The notes under the pieces are model-generated. The model was not told the DNA's origin. It was given only the letters and a program-made list of their open reading frames with translations, and did not search any database. From Oribacterium sp. (GTDB taxonomy: Bacteria; Bacillota_A; Clostridia; Lachnospirales; Lachnospiraceae), in assembly GCA_017940955.1 (NCBI GenBank), contig JAGAXP010000180.1, positions 1 through 30,852 on the forward strand: a stretch of 30,852 nucleotides of DNA, written 5' to 3'. Of the stretch, positions 7,721 through 16,129 are shown piece by piece. Position 1 is the first letter of the stretch. The number at the start of each line of letters is the position of its first letter. A program made the translations under genes and the position numbers.

Positions 7721-9010
7721 ATGGCAACAGTCAAGCCTTTCAAAGCCATTAGACCAAATATCGATGTTGTAAGTGAGGTAGCGGCACTTCCTTACGACGT
7801 TTACTCAAGAGCAGAAGCAAGGGAAGCAGTCAAGGGCCACCCGCTTTCCTTTTTAAACATTGACAGACCGGAAACGCAGTTTCCTGAGGATCAGGATATG
7901 TATGCTCCTGAGGTTTATAGAAAAGCCTCAGAGCTCCTTTCCGAAAGAATAAAAGACGGTACTTATATAAGAGATGATGAAGCCTGCTTTTACGTATATG
8001 AGCTTACCATGGAGGGACGAACCCAGACCGGGATCGCAGCCCTGAGCTCCATTGATGACTATCTTAACGGAGTATGTAAAAAGCATGAAAACACAGTGGA
8101 AGAAAAAGAACAGGACCGCATAAGACATGTAGATACCTGCTCCTGTCAGACAGGACCCATCTTCCTTGCCTACAGGGAGAAAAAAGAAATCTCTGAAATA
8201 GTAAATGATGTCAAAAAAAGCGATGCTGTCTATGATTTTGTTTCGGAAGACGGCATAAGACACAGAGTGTGGGTGATTTCAGACAGAACCATCGTTGACA
8301 GGCTTGAAAAGGAATTTTCAGAGGTTCCAGCTACCTACATTGCAGACGGTCATCACCGTGCAGCCAGCGCCGTAAAAGTAGGACTTAAAAGAAGAGAAGA
8401 ACATCCGGACTATTCCGGAAACGAAGAATTCAACTTCTTCCTTTCGGTTCTGTTCCCTGATGACCAGTTAAAGATCCTTGATTATAACCGTGTGGTAAAG
8501 GATTTACGGGGTCATGATCCCGAAGAACTGATGCTTAGTATAGAAGAAAACTTTACCGTATTTAATGTAAAGGAAGCCTTCGTGCCAAAGGTAAAAGGCG
8601 AGATGCTCATGTACATATCCGGCGAATGGTTCCTCCTCCGTGTCAAGGATGAAGTTATGGAAGCACGAAAGAACGATCCCGTTGCCTCCCTTGACGTCTC
8701 CATACTTCAGGATCTGATACTTGAACCATTACTCGGAATAGGAGATCCAAGAACAGACAAACGCATCGAATTCGTTGGCGGCATCCGCGGCTTAAAGGAA
8801 CTCGAAAAACGCGTAAGCCAACATACCTACAGCCATGTTATGGACGGAACGCTTGAGGAAACCGGTCCTGCCGCAGCCTTCGCCATGCATCCGACAGACA
8901 TCAAAGAACTCCTGGACGTAGCTGACCACAAACTCCTGATGCCCCCGAAATCCACCTGGTTTGAACCCAAACTCCGCTCCGGCATATTCATACATGAATT
9001 CGAGCGATGA
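7721..9010 (+). CDS. DUF1015 family protein (SerC/SerA-associated)
   Basis: The 429-residue protein belongs to the DUF1015 family, whose biochemical role I do not know as established. Visible signatures are the start ATVKPFKAIRP, the ALPYDV segment (22-27), a KKHENT motif (120-125), and the motif ADGHHRAASA with DGHHR at 209-213. The DGHHR box resembles the catalytic box of ParB-fold free-serine kinases (SerK, SbnI). Together with its place after serC-serA and the absence of serB here, this suggests a role in phosphoserine/serine interconversion; that is inference. The start at 7721 is set by a GGAGG at 7708-7712. The stop codon overlaps the outer arm of the inverted-repeat element that follows. 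Confidence 0.85.
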   Translation: MATVKPFKAIRPNIDVVSEVAALPYDVYSRAEAREAVKGHPLSFLNIDRPETQFPEDQDMYAPEVYRKASELLSERIKDGTYIRDDEACFYVYELTMEGRTQTGIAALSSIDDYLNGVCKKHENTVEEKEQDRIRHVDTCSCQTGPIFLAYREKKEISEIVNDVKKSDAVYDFVSEDGIRHRVWVISDRTIVDRLEKEFSEVPATYIADGHHRAASAVKVGLKRREEHPDYSGNEEFNFFLSVLFPDDQLKILDYNRVVKDLRGHDPEELMLSIEENFTVFNVKEAFVPKVKGEMLMYISGEWFLLRVKDEVMEARKNDPVASLDVSILQDLILEPLLGIGDPRTDKRIEFVGGIRGLKELEKRVSQHTYSHVMDGTLEETGPAAAFAMHPTDIKELLDVADHKLLMPPKSTWFEPKLRSGIFIHEFER

Positions 9011-9051
9011 CAGACAGCTTTGTACAGTTTATTCGTGAATTAAGACCAGCG

Positions 9052-9274
9052 TGAGCCGGAGGACAGCCATTTAAAACCGTTAAGCTGAGTCTTGAAAAAT
9101 CAAAATCGTCCCCCTTAGAACCACTTGGTTTCCTTTTTCCTTAGCCCCCTCGCCAAGTCAGATGTTGTCATAAGGAGAACTCTGACATTGGCGAGGGCCT
9201 AGTGGTTCTTAGGGGGACGATTTTAGATTTTTCCGACGAAGCGACTCGGTTTTAAATGGCTGTCCTCCGGCTCA
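9052..9274 (+). repeat. Long imperfect inverted-repeat element, family 1, copy 1 (223 bp)
   Basis: The element folds into one long hairpin. The outer arms 9052-9079 and 9247-9274 are a perfect 28-bp match. After an internal loop come 9094-9101/9226-9233, 9102-9115/9211-9224 and 9117-9125/9201-9209. A one-sided internal loop (about 9126-9146) is followed by the inner stem 9147-9162/9181-9197 and a terminal loop containing CATAAGG. It lies in the 3' region of the DUF1015 gene. Its core matches the copy at 15827-16046 almost base for base, while the stems carry compensating differences. It could be a structured RNA, a DNA cruciform element or a non-autonomous mobile repeat. Confidence 0.85.
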
Positions 9275-9325
9275 GGCGTCCGCTTTAAAAAGCCTATAGT
9301 GAACCAACGCTTCACACTGTCTGTC

Positions 9326-9354
9326 TTGATTTTACTTCATGCGTTCTTTATAAT
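9326..9354 (+). promoter_or_regulatory. Sigma-A-type promoter of ftsH
   Basis: TTGATT (9326-9331) and a perfect TATAAT (9349-9354) are separated by 17 bp. The -35 box begins at the base after the outer right arm of the inverted-repeat element. The leader of about 55 nt contains a small hairpin CCCAT / ATGGG (9382-9386 and 9392-9396) 10 bases before the GGAG ribosome binding site, a possible translational control point. Confidence 0.75.
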
Positions 9355-9415
9355 TGAAATTACTGTAAAAGCAGTAGTCTGCCCATTAAAAATGGGTAAA
9401 GGAATGGAGTTTTAG

Positions 9416-11608
9416 ATGGATAACAATAACAGCCAGGGTAATGACGGAAAGAGATTCAATCATTCAAGTCAGACTTTTATCATTCTGATAATAGCCGCAG
9501 TTATTACTTTCTTTGTTTACACCATGATAAGAGGAGTTTTCGTCTCGGGTGTTACACAGGAAGTAAGTTACACAGAGTTCATTTCGATGATAGACGGAAA
9601 CCAGATTTCCGAAGTGGAGTGGGGGGACTCGGATATAACCATATATCTTAAGTCTTCAGCAGAAGCTCCTGCCAAAAATCCTCCGGCAAATACAAAGGAT
9701 CAGTACAGCCAGTATCTCAGTCAGATGAATGTGAGATATTATGTTGTACCTGTCAATGCTGACGCCGAAAATCTTGTGGACCGCATGCTTCGTCATGGTG
9801 TCGAGATCTATAAGCTTAAGCCTGATAATTCAGGCTATATCATGGAAGCCATGATAAGTATAGTTATTCCTTTCGTACTTATCTTTGTGATCATGAATAT
9901 GACCATGCGTCGTATGGGAAACGGCGGCGGTGGTCTTATGGGAGTTGGAAAATCCACTGCAAAGATGTATATGCAGAAAGAAACCGGAGTTACATTTAAG
10001 GATGTTGCCGGTGAAGATGAAGCCAAGGAATCACTTGTGGAAATAGTCGACTTTCTTCATAATCCGACGAAGTATACCGCAATAGGTGCAAAGCTTCCGA
10101 AAGGAGCCCTTCTTGTGGGACCTCCGGGAACAGGAAAGACACTTCTTGCAAAAGCCGTTGCCGGTGAGGCACAGGTACCATTTTACAGTCTCTCGGGTTC
10201 TGATTTCGTAGAGATGTTTGTAGGTGTGGGTGCCAGCCGTGTAAGAGATCTTTTCAAAAATGCAACACAGTCTGCACCTTGTATCATATTCATCGATGAG
10301 ATCGATGCCATCGGCAAGACCAGAGATACAAGGTACGGTGGAAACGATGAGCGTGAGCAGACTCTGAATCAGCTGCTTTCAGAGATGGACGGTTTTGATG
10401 CATCAAAGGGTATCATGGTCATGGGTGCAACAAACAGACCTGAGATCCTTGATCCCGCACTTTTAAGACCCGGTCGTTTCGACAGACGTATAGTTGTTGA
10501 AAAACCGGACCTTAAAGGCCGTGTCAATATCCTCAAGGTTCATGCAAAAGATGTCCAGCTGGACGATACAGTTGATTTCAATGAGATAGCCCTTGCAACT
10601 TCAGGTGCGGTAGGTGCGGATCTTGCCAACATGATGAATGAAGCAGCCATTACAGCTGTCAAGCATGGACGCAAGAAGGTGTCACAGGCAGATCTTTTTG
10701 AAGCTGTTGAAGTAGTCCTGGTAGGTAAGGAAAAGAAGGATCGTATCCTTTCAAAAGAGGAGAGACGTATCGTTTCCTATCACGAGGTTGGACATGCACT
10801 TGTATCCGCTATCCAGAAGGATGCAGAGCCTGTACAGAAGATCACCATCGTTCCCAGAACCATGGGCGCTTTGGGATATGTTATGCAGGTTCCCGAAGAA
10901 GAGAAATATCTCAACACCAAGGATGAGCTTCATGCCATGCTTGTGGGCTATCTCGGCGGAAGAGCAGCTGAAGAGATAGTATTCGGCACAGTCACAACCG
11001 GTGCTTCCAATGACATTGAAAAAGCCACAAAGCTTGCAAGAGCCATGGTCACACAGTATGGTATGACCGAAAAGTTCGGACTCATGGGTCTCGCTACTCA
11101 GGAATCCCTGTATCTCAATACCGGAAGAACGGTCATGAACTGTGGAGATGATACAGCTACACAGGTTGATCAGGAAGTCATGCGTATCCTTAAGGAATGC
11201 TACGAAGAGGCTAAGGAGATACTTAACAGTAACAGATTCGCACTTGATCGTATAGCTGAGTATCTCATTGAAAGAGAGACCATAACAGGAAAAGAGTTCT
11301 TACATATCCTTCATGATGTACAGAAGGAAGAAGATATGAAGCTTCATCCTGAGAAGTATGCAAACGAAAATGCAGTAACAGATACTTCTTTTGATGCCGG
11401 TTCTACTGAAACAGTTCCAAGGATTGAGGATTCCGGTACAGGCTTTTCTTCATCTGTTTCCGGATCCGGATCACAGGAGAATAAAGGAAAGATGCCTTTT
11501 GAAGAAGTAAGAGCAAAGTATGCTGCACAGGATGTCACAGAACAGCTTGATAAAACAGCTTCGGACAGTGGCGAAAGCTCAGGAAACGATAGCACATCTT
11601 CATTATGA
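9416..11608 (+). CDS. ftsH: ATP-dependent zinc metalloprotease FtsH
   Basis: This membrane-anchored AAA+ protease degrades misfolded membrane proteins and short-lived regulators as a hexamer facing the cytosol. The 730-residue protein has a first membrane segment (about 20-44), an external domain (45-140), a second membrane segment (about 143-163), Walker A GPPGTGKT (235-242), Walker B IIFIDEID (290-297), the second region of homology with [21 protein letters not shown], and the zinc site HEVGH (456-460). [12 protein letters not shown] probably supplies the third zinc ligand. The last 90 or so residues form a Ser/Gly/acidic-rich disordered tail, longer than in many homologues. It has its own promoter and terminator and appears monocistronic. 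Confidence 0.97.
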   Translation: MDNNNSQGNDGKRFNHSSQTFIILIIAAVITFFVYTMIRGVFVSGVTQEVSYTEFISMIDGNQISEVEWGDSDITIYLKSSAEAPAKNPPANTKDQYSQYLSQMNVRYYVVPVNADAENLVDRMLRHGVEIYKLKPDNSGYIMEAMISIVIPFVLIFVIMNMTMRRMGNGGGGLMGVGKSTAKMYMQKETGVTFKDVAGEDEAKESLVEIVDFLHNPTKYTAIGAKLPKGALLVGPPGTGKTLLAKAVAGEAQVPFYSLSGSDFVEMFVGVGASRVRDLFKNATQSAPCIIFIDEIDAIGKTRDTRYGGNDEREQTLNQLLSEMDGFDASKGIMVMGATNRPEILDPALLRPGRFDRRIVVEKPDLKGRVNILKVHAKDVQLDDTVDFNEIALATSGAVGADLANMMNEAAITAVKHGRKKVSQADLFEAVEVVLVGKEKKDRILSKEERRIVSYHEVGHALVSAIQKDAEPVQKITIVPRTMGALGYVMQVPEEEKYLNTKDELHAMLVGYLGGRAAEEIVFGTVTTGASNDIEKATKLARAMVTQYGMTEKFGLMGLATQESLYLNTGRTVMNCGDDTATQVDQEVMRILKECYEEAKEILNSNRFALDRIAEYLIERETITGKEFLHILHDVQKEEDMKLHPEKYANENAVTDTSFDAGSTETVPRIEDSGTGFSSSVSGSGSQENKGKMPFEEVRAKYAAQDVTEQLDKTASDSGESSGNDSTSSL

Positions 11609-11625
11609 TCGGTTTTTGATCAATG

Positions 11626-11661
11626 AAAAAAGTGTCGGTACTTTATCCCGGCACTTTTTTT
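11626..11661 (+). terminator. Bidirectional intrinsic terminator between ftsH and the HTH gene
   Basis: The stem AAAAAAGTG-T-CGG pairs with CCGG-CACTTTTTT, with A-run and T-run flanks on both sides. It can therefore stop transcripts from ftsH (+) and from the convergent HTH gene (-). Confidence 0.8.
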
Positions 11662-11718
11662 CTTCGTAGAATTCCATTGATTTCACATTAGAGTGAAAAA
11701 GATCATATGATAATCTGA

Positions 11719-11979
11719 TTAAATGATTGCCGGTTTCTTTCTGTCGGGACATAGGATGAAGATATCAGAAGGATGAATATTAAGTCGTAAACATAGCATG
11801 GCTATGGATTTTAAAGTCAGAGGCTGGTCTTTTCTGAGCTTCTGAAGCATGCTTGAAGAAATATAAAGCTTATTTACCAGATCGTATTGAGATAGCTTTT
11901 TCTTTTTGAGTGTGTTCCAGAACGGAGCATAAGAGATTACATCCTCATAAGAAGATGGTTCGTCGAAATAATTGTTCAT
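11719..11979 (-). CDS. Small Cro/CI-type helix-turn-helix regulator
   Basis: An 86-residue protein whose central part (about residues 20-80) reads as a Cro/CI-like helix-turn-helix: KKKLSQYDLVNKLYISSSMLQ, then a recognition helix and TLKSIAMLCLRLNIHPSDIF, typical of YozG-like single-domain repressors. The start at 11979 is preferred because an AAAGG site precedes it and because further upstream the frame is AT-rich and unlike a protein domain. It is divergent from the metallophosphoesterase gene; the shared region holds an inverted repeat (12024-12054) that could be its operator. The target is unknown. Confidence 0.7.
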   Translation of the reverse strand: MNNYFDEPSSYEDVISYAPFWNTLKKKKLSQYDLVNKLYISSSMLQKLRKDQPLTLKSIAMLCLRLNIHPSDIFILCPDRKKPAII

Positions 11980-12023
11980 ACTACTTGTTACCTTTTGAAA
12001 TATGGGGTTGATAGTTACAATCG

Positions 12024-12084
12024 GGTTATTTATTAAAGAAGTGATTAAATAACCAAAGAAATGTGAGAATTTAATAAAAATAAC
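12024..12084. promoter_or_regulatory. Candidate operator: GGTTATTTA / TAAATAACC repeat with a third half-site
   Basis: Perfect 9-bp arms lie at 12024-12032 and 12046-12054. A third near-identical half-site, AAAATAACC, ends at 12084, exactly 30 bp after the second. The cluster sits between the divergent HTH gene and the metallophosphoesterase gene, the usual place for a self-controlling repressor to bind. Confidence 0.45.
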
Positions 12085-12112
12085 CGAATGAAATAATATA
12101 ACGAGAGGTTTT

Positions 12113-13045
12113 ATGTTTTCAAGCGTAATAAGCACCATTTTTTTTATTCTGATTTTTGTCATAATCACCATAACTATATCAAATTGGGAGAGAAATAACC
12201 TAAAAGTATACCGGTATAATATTCACTCCGGAAAGCTTAAGGATACTCACAGATTTGTATATATAAGTGATCTTCATGAAAAGGAATTTGGTGAAAATAA
12301 CAAAGAGCTTTTAGAAAAAATTGACGAGCTTAATCCGGAATTCATCATAATCGGCGGTGATCTCATCAGATGCCGAAAGGTTAGAGATCCTGAGAAATAT
12401 AAGGATAAAGATAAAATTGAGGTTTCATTAAAGCTTTTAAATAACCTGAAAAACAAATACAGGTTATATTTCTGCTATGGTAATCATGAACAGAGACTCC
12501 TGGACAAAGCCGGTTTCAATGATTGCAATGAGACCTCAAAATATGATAAATATATACAGGATATTTCTTTGGAGAGAGCCACACGTCTGAAGCAGACTTT
12601 GGAAGGAATAACGGTATTGGACGATGAAACCGTAAGCTTCTCTGACTTCGATCTGACGGGCTTTACTCTGCCGCTTGATTACTACAGGCCTTTGTTTATG
12701 AAATCCAAAGAAATACTTCAAGAAGAAGACATTGCCCTTCACATAGCTAAACCTGATAATGAAAAATTTCATATAATAATGCTTCATACCCCTATGTATT
12801 ATAAAGAAATTATAGACTATGGAGCAGATCTGGTACTTTCCGGTCATTATCACGGAGGAACCGTAAGATTACCGTTTCTGGGTGCTCTTATGACTCCGCA
12901 ATACCAGTTTTTCGTAAAGGAATGTGCAGGGGAGTTTAAATATAAAACCGGAACCTTGATAGCCACCAGGGGACTGGGAACCCATTCCATAAATATACGC
13001 ATCAATGACCCTCCGGAAATAAGTTTTATAACCATTGAACCATAA
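12113..13045 (+). CDS. Membrane-anchored metallophosphoesterase (YkuE/YaeI-like)
   Basis: The 310-residue protein starts with one hydrophobic segment (about 4-23) that should anchor it in the membrane. The calcineurin-type fold follows with all metal ligands visible: SDLH (52-55), GGD (81-83), GNHE (123-126), LHTP with His225, and GHYHGG (244-249). Family members such as E. coli YaeI hydrolyse phosphoester bonds in lipid or envelope substrates; the substrate here is unknown. An AGAGG site precedes the start. scpA begins 11 bp after the stop, so this gene heads a run with scpA-scpB-dut and the TPR lipoprotein. Confidence 0.88.
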   Translation: MFSSVISTIFFILIFVIITITISNWERNNLKVYRYNIHSGKLKDTHRFVYISDLHEKEFGENNKELLEKIDELNPEFIIIGGDLIRCRKVRDPEKYKDKDKIEVSLKLLNNLKNKYRLYFCYGNHEQRLLDKAGFNDCNETSKYDKYIQDISLERATRLKQTLEGITVLDDETVSFSDFDLTGFTLPLDYYRPLFMKSKEILQEEDIALHIAKPDNEKFHIIMLHTPMYYKEIIDYGADLVLSGHYHGGTVRLPFLGALMTPQYQFFVKECAGEFKYKTGTLIATRGLGTHSINIRINDPPEISFITIEP

Positions 13046-13056
13046 GGAAGTATTTT

Positions 13057-13857
13057 ATGTCTGAAATCACATATAAACTGGATAAATTTGAAGGTCCGCT
13101 GGATCTTCTCCTTCATCTGATCGAGAGGGATAAGGTTGATATATTTGATATCCCTATTGTTCAGATTACAGCAGAATATCTCGAGTATGTCGGCAATATG
13201 GAAGAAGAGGATCTGGATGTGGTTTCGGATTTCCTGGTTATGGCAGCAACTTTACTTGAGATTAAATCCCGGATGCTGCTTCCGAGAGAGGTAGATGAGG
13301 AAACCGGTGAGGAAGTTGACCCGAGAGCAGAACTTGTCGAGAGACTCCTTGAGTACAGGAAATACAAGCTTATGGGACAGATACTTCAGGATCGTGAAGA
13401 TGCCGCAGACAGATTCTATTACAAAGGACCGACTATACCAAAGGAAGTGGAAAAGTATGTTCCGCCTATTGATCTGGATGATCTTTTGAAAAATGTTTCT
13501 CTGGAAAATCTCAAAACCGTTTTTGAAGATGTAATGAGACGTAAAGAGGATTCCATAGATAAGGTTCGTTCAAAATTTGGTGTAATAAAGAAAGAAAAGA
13601 TATCCCTGGAAGGCCGTATCAGAGATGTTTTAAAGTATGTCCGGGGACATCATAAGTTTTCTTTCAGACATATGATAAGAAAGAAAAAGGACAAGATGGA
13701 CGTGGTAGTAAGCTTCCTTGCCATACTGGAGCTTATGAAGATGGGACGTATAACCCTGGTTCAGGATACTCCCTTTGGAGATATGGATATAACTGAAGTT
13801 GAAGATCCAAATCAGAGTGATGAAGAACTGGATCTTACAAATCTGGAGGACTTGTAA
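13057..13857 (+). CDS. scpA: Segregation and condensation protein A (kleisin)
   Basis: ScpA is the kleisin that bridges the heads of the Smc dimer and binds ScpB, forming the bacterial condensin that organises and segregates the chromosome. The 266-residue length is normal. The N-terminal Smc-neck binding domain shows the signature FEGPLDLLLHLIERDKVDIFDIPI (given at residues about 10-33), followed by LLEIKSRMLLP. A linker with acidic and basic runs leads to a C-terminal winged helix (about 185-245) ending in an acidic tail. An AAGGA site precedes the start. scpB follows 3 bp after the stop. Confidence 0.95.
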   Translation: MSEITYKLDKFEGPLDLLLHLIERDKVDIFDIPIVQITAEYLEYVGNMEEEDLDVVSDFLVMAATLLEIKSRMLLPREVDEETGEEVDPRAELVERLLEYRKYKLMGQILQDREDAADRFYYKGPTIPKEVEKYVPPIDLDDLLKNVSLENLKTVFEDVMRRKEDSIDKVRSKFGVIKKEKISLEGRIRDVLKYVRGHHKFSFRHMIRKKKDKMDVVVSFLAILELMKMGRITLVQDTPFGDMDITEVEDPNQSDEELDLTNLEDL

Positions 13858-13860
13858 TTA

Positions 13861-14652
13861 ATGAATGATGTTGAACAGTTAAGACTTCCCATAGACGGAG
13901 ATCAGCTTTCCGAAAAGGAAAGGAAGCTTGCAAAGGAAATAGACAAGGAATTTACCGATGAACTCCAGATGGAAGAGAATATTATCGAAGCCCTTTTATT
14001 TGCGAAAGGGAATTCCGTAAGTCTTGAAGAGATTAAGACAGCCCTTGACTGTGGAGAAAAGCCGGCCCTAAAGGCTCTTAACAGACTGATAAAAAAATAT
14101 GAAGAACGTCATGGAGGTATCATTATCCAGACTGTGGGTAATCATTACCAGATGACCACAAATCCCGAATGCTTTGACGGACTTATCAGAGTCGCAAAGC
14201 ATCCAAAGAAGCCGGTGCTTTCAGATATTGTTATGGAAACACTTGCCATAATTGCATATAAACAGCCTGTAACAAAGGCCGAGATTGAAAGAGTCAGAGG
14301 TGTATCCTCGGATCACGCGGTAAACAAGCTTGTAGAGTATGGACTTGCTTACGAGGTTGGACGTTTAAATGCTCCCGGCCGTCCGGCATTATTTGCCACC
14401 ACAGAGGAATTTTTGCGAAGATTTGGTGTAAGTTCCCTGGATAACCTTCCGAATCTCAATCCTGAAATGGAGGATGAGATCAAAAAGGAGGTTAATGAAG
14501 AAGTTATCGACATCATGGGAGCCGCACCAACAGAAAATCAGGAAGAAGTGAAACCTGAACAGCAGGGAACTATCGATTCAAGCCCGGAAATGGCAAATGA
14601 CGATACTATCGATTCAAGCCCGAAAATGGCAAATGACGATACTATCGTTTAA
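13861..14652 (+). CDS. scpB: Segregation and condensation protein B, with an extended tail
   Basis: ScpB dimerises and binds ScpA in the Smc condensin complex. Two winged-helix domains are visible: the first begins near IIEALLFAKGNSVSLEEIK (about residues 41-59), the second near ETLAIIAYKQPVTKAEIERVRG with the conserved PGRPALF. At 263 residues it is longer than the usual 180-200, with a charged N-terminal extension of about 38 residues and an acidic tail. The tail contains a 12-residue unit (TIDSSPEMANDD) repeated in tandem. The start is supported by a GGAGG inside the end of scpA, which suggests coupled translation. Confidence 0.94.
   Translation: MNDVEQLRLPIDGDQLSEKERKLAKEIDKEFTDELQMEENIIEALLFAKGNSVSLEEIKTALDCGEKPALKALNRLIKKYEERHGGIIIQTVGNHYQMTTNPECFDGLIRVAKHPKKPVLSDIVMETLAIIAYKQPVTKAEIERVRGVSSDHAVNKLVEYGLAYEVGRLNAPGRPALFATTEEFLRRFGVSSLDNLPNLNPEMEDEIKKEVNEEVIDIMGAAPTENQEEVKPEQQGTIDSSPEMANDDTIDSSPKMANDDTIV
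14569..14640 (+). repeat. Two 36-bp in-frame tandem repeats in the scpB tail
   Basis: Units 14569-14604 and 14605-14640 differ by one base (GAA to AAA, Glu to Lys). They are followed by the first 8 bases of a third unit before the stop. A multiple of three keeps the frame, so copy number could vary without breaking the gene. Confidence 0.9.
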
Positions 14653-14726
14653 GACCCGGTTAGATAGACATCTGTGTGTCAGATATAAACGGCGGAAAAA
14701 ATGCATTTATAGATGAGGAGAAAATC

Positions 14727-15164
14727 ATGGAAAAGACAATCAGAATAAAGTACCACTCAGAAGAAATTGAAAAGCTCGAGTACATAGCCGGAAAAAGCGA
14801 CTGGATCGATCTGAGAGTTGCCGAGGATGTAACATTAAAAAAAGGCGATTTCAAGCTTATAAGTATGGGGATCTCACTTCAGGTTCCAGAAGGCTATGAG
14901 ATGCTTCTGGCACCGAGAAGCTCAACCTTCAAAAACTTCGGACTCATCCAGACCAACTCTCTCGGAGTTATTGATGAAACCTATTGCGGAGATAATGACA
15001 TTATCCGCATGCCGGTTTACGCCACAAGAGATACCGAGCTTCACGTAAACGATCGTATCGCCCAGTTCCGTATCATTGAGCATCAGCCTCATATAGTATT
15101 TGATGAAGTTGATTCTCTCGGAAATGCTGACAGAGGCGGATTCGGATCTACCGGTAAAAACTGA
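14727..15164 (+). CDS. dut: dUTP diphosphatase (trimeric dUTPase)
   Basis: The enzyme hydrolyses dUTP to dUMP and pyrophosphate, keeping uracil out of DNA and supplying dUMP for thymidylate synthesis. The 145-residue protein has the five trimeric dUTPase motifs: DLRVAED, APRSSTFK, GLIQTNSLGVIDETYCGDN with the catalytic Asp, DRIAQFRI, and the P-loop-like arm RGGFGSTGKN at the C-terminus. The start at 14727 is chosen over 14676 because a GAGGAG site ends 6 bases before it and the family begins with a strand like KTIRIKY. It follows scpB by 74 bp. Confidence 0.95.
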   Translation: MEKTIRIKYHSEEIEKLEYIAGKSDWIDLRVAEDVTLKKGDFKLISMGISLQVPEGYEMLLAPRSSTFKNFGLIQTNSLGVIDETYCGDNDIIRMPVYATRDTELHVNDRIAQFRIIEHQPHIVFDEVDSLGNADRGGFGSTGKN

Positions 15165-15190
15165 TTTTATTTAGATTGGATGTTTTTAAC

Positions 15191-15817
15191 ATGTTCAAAA
15201 ACAGATCATTAGCAAAATTTATAAAAAGAACAGCCATCATAGCTTCGATGCTTCTTCTTACCGCCTGTTCCTCCAAAAAGGTATACGAACTCAGAGAGAA
15301 AGGCATAGAAGAGCTTCAGATGGCTAAATACGAACAGGCCATCGAGACCTTTAATGAAGCTTTGGATAGCAGCAACGGAAAAGTCACAGAAACCCAGTTT
15401 GACATCCTTCTCTACAGAGCTGAAGCCGAGTATATGCTTGGGGATTATTCTTCTGCCCAGAAAACCATTGACACCTTAAGGGAAGTTGACGGAGACAAAG
15501 AAAACTATCTTAAATTCCAGGGTCAGCTGGATGCAAAAAAGCTCATTGCAGAGGCAACCGAAGCCCTGAACAACAACGATCCTGAAACAGCAAGGGAAAA
15601 GCTGGATGCAGCAAAAGCAGCAGGAATCTCCAACGATCGTGATCTTCAGTTTAACGAGATAGTCTACCTTGAGAAAACTGCAAAATGGCGCGAAGCCTAC
15701 GAGGCAGTAAAAAACTACCTCACTCAGTTTCCCGGAGACGAAGCCGCCGAGCGGGAAAAATTCTTCCTGGAAACTCGAGTCGAAGCGTTAGATAGCAACC
15801 CTTTACTTTCAGAATAG
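15191..15817 (+). CDS. TPR-containing lipoprotein
   Basis: The 208-residue protein has a lipoprotein signal: a basic n-region (KNRSLAKFIKR), a hydrophobic core, and a lipobox LTAC with Cys26, so the mature protein should be anchored to the outer face of the membrane. The rest is alpha-helical with tetratricopeptide-like pairs, for example AKYEQAIETFNEAL and GDYSSAQKTIDTL, suggesting a protein-binding scaffold. I do not recognise a specific family function. ATG 15191 is chosen; an in-frame TTG at 15176 is possible and the ribosome binding site is weak either way. The inverted-repeat element begins 9 bp after the stop. Confidence 0.75.
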   Translation: MFKNRSLAKFIKRTAIIASMLLLTACSSKKVYELREKGIEELQMAKYEQAIETFNEALDSSNGKVTETQFDILLYRAEAEYMLGDYSSAQKTIDTLREVDGDKENYLKFQGQLDAKKLIAEATEALNNNDPETAREKLDAAKAAGISNDRDLQFNEIVYLEKTAKWREAYEAVKNYLTQFPGDEAAEREKFFLETRVEALDSNPLLSE

Positions 15818-15826
15818 TAGTGGGTA

Positions 15827-16046
15827 GAGCGGTCGGACATCCATTTGAATGCGTTGAGCTGAGTCGAGAAAAATCAAGACAGACCCCCTTAGAACCACTT
15901 GGTCCCTTTTTCCTTAGATCCCTCGCCAAGTCAGATTTTTCATAAAGAAAATATCTGACATTGGCGAGGGCCTAGTGGTTCTTAGGGGGGCTGCCTTAGA
16001 TTTTTCCGACGAAGCGACTCGCATTCAAATGGATGTCCGACCGCTC
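15827..16046 (+). repeat. Long imperfect inverted-repeat element, family 1, copy 2 (220 bp)
   Basis: Outer arms 15827-15853 and 16020-16046 pair perfectly over 27 bp. The interior matches copy 1, including CCCCCTTAGAACCACTTGG, CCTCGCCAAGTCAGA, TCTGACATTGGCGAGG and GACGAAGCGACTCG. Where the two copies differ, pairing is usually kept: the outer arm has GAATGCG/CGCATTC here against AAAACCG/CGGTTTT, and the terminal stem has TTTT/AAAA here against GTT/AAC around a shared CATAARG loop. It begins 9 bp after the lipoprotein stop and is followed by an intrinsic terminator, so it is probably transcribed as 3'-UTR. Confidence 0.85.
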
Positions 16047-16100
16047 GTTCAATGTGTACCTGATTATCCCTGTTATCACGAAGAGTTATGGATTTCTACC

Positions 16101-16129
16101 GCCCGACGCTTGCAAGCATCGGGCTTTTT
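16101..16129 (+). terminator. Intrinsic terminator before the aminotransferase gene
   Basis: The stem GCCCGA / TCGGGC (16101-16106 and 16119-16124) has an inner GCTTGCAAGC palindrome and is followed by TTTTT. It should end the transcript that contains the lipoprotein gene and the inverted-repeat element. Confidence 0.8.

Larger units (their letters stand above)
9011..9415. other. Non-coding gap between the DUF1015 gene and ftsH
   Basis: About 405 bp without a gene. It is filled by the long inverted-repeat element at 9052-9274 with an outer 9-bp arm pair GACAGACAG / CTGTCTGTC at 9009-9017 and 9317-9325, then the ftsH promoter and leader. No protein of credible composition is encoded on either strand. 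Confidence 0.8.

Noticed and set aside
9052..16046. Calling the two 220-bp elements a MITE or insertion sequence
   Set aside because: I saw no target-site duplications at either copy and no transposase in the window. The stems also covary, so the neutral term repeat is used.
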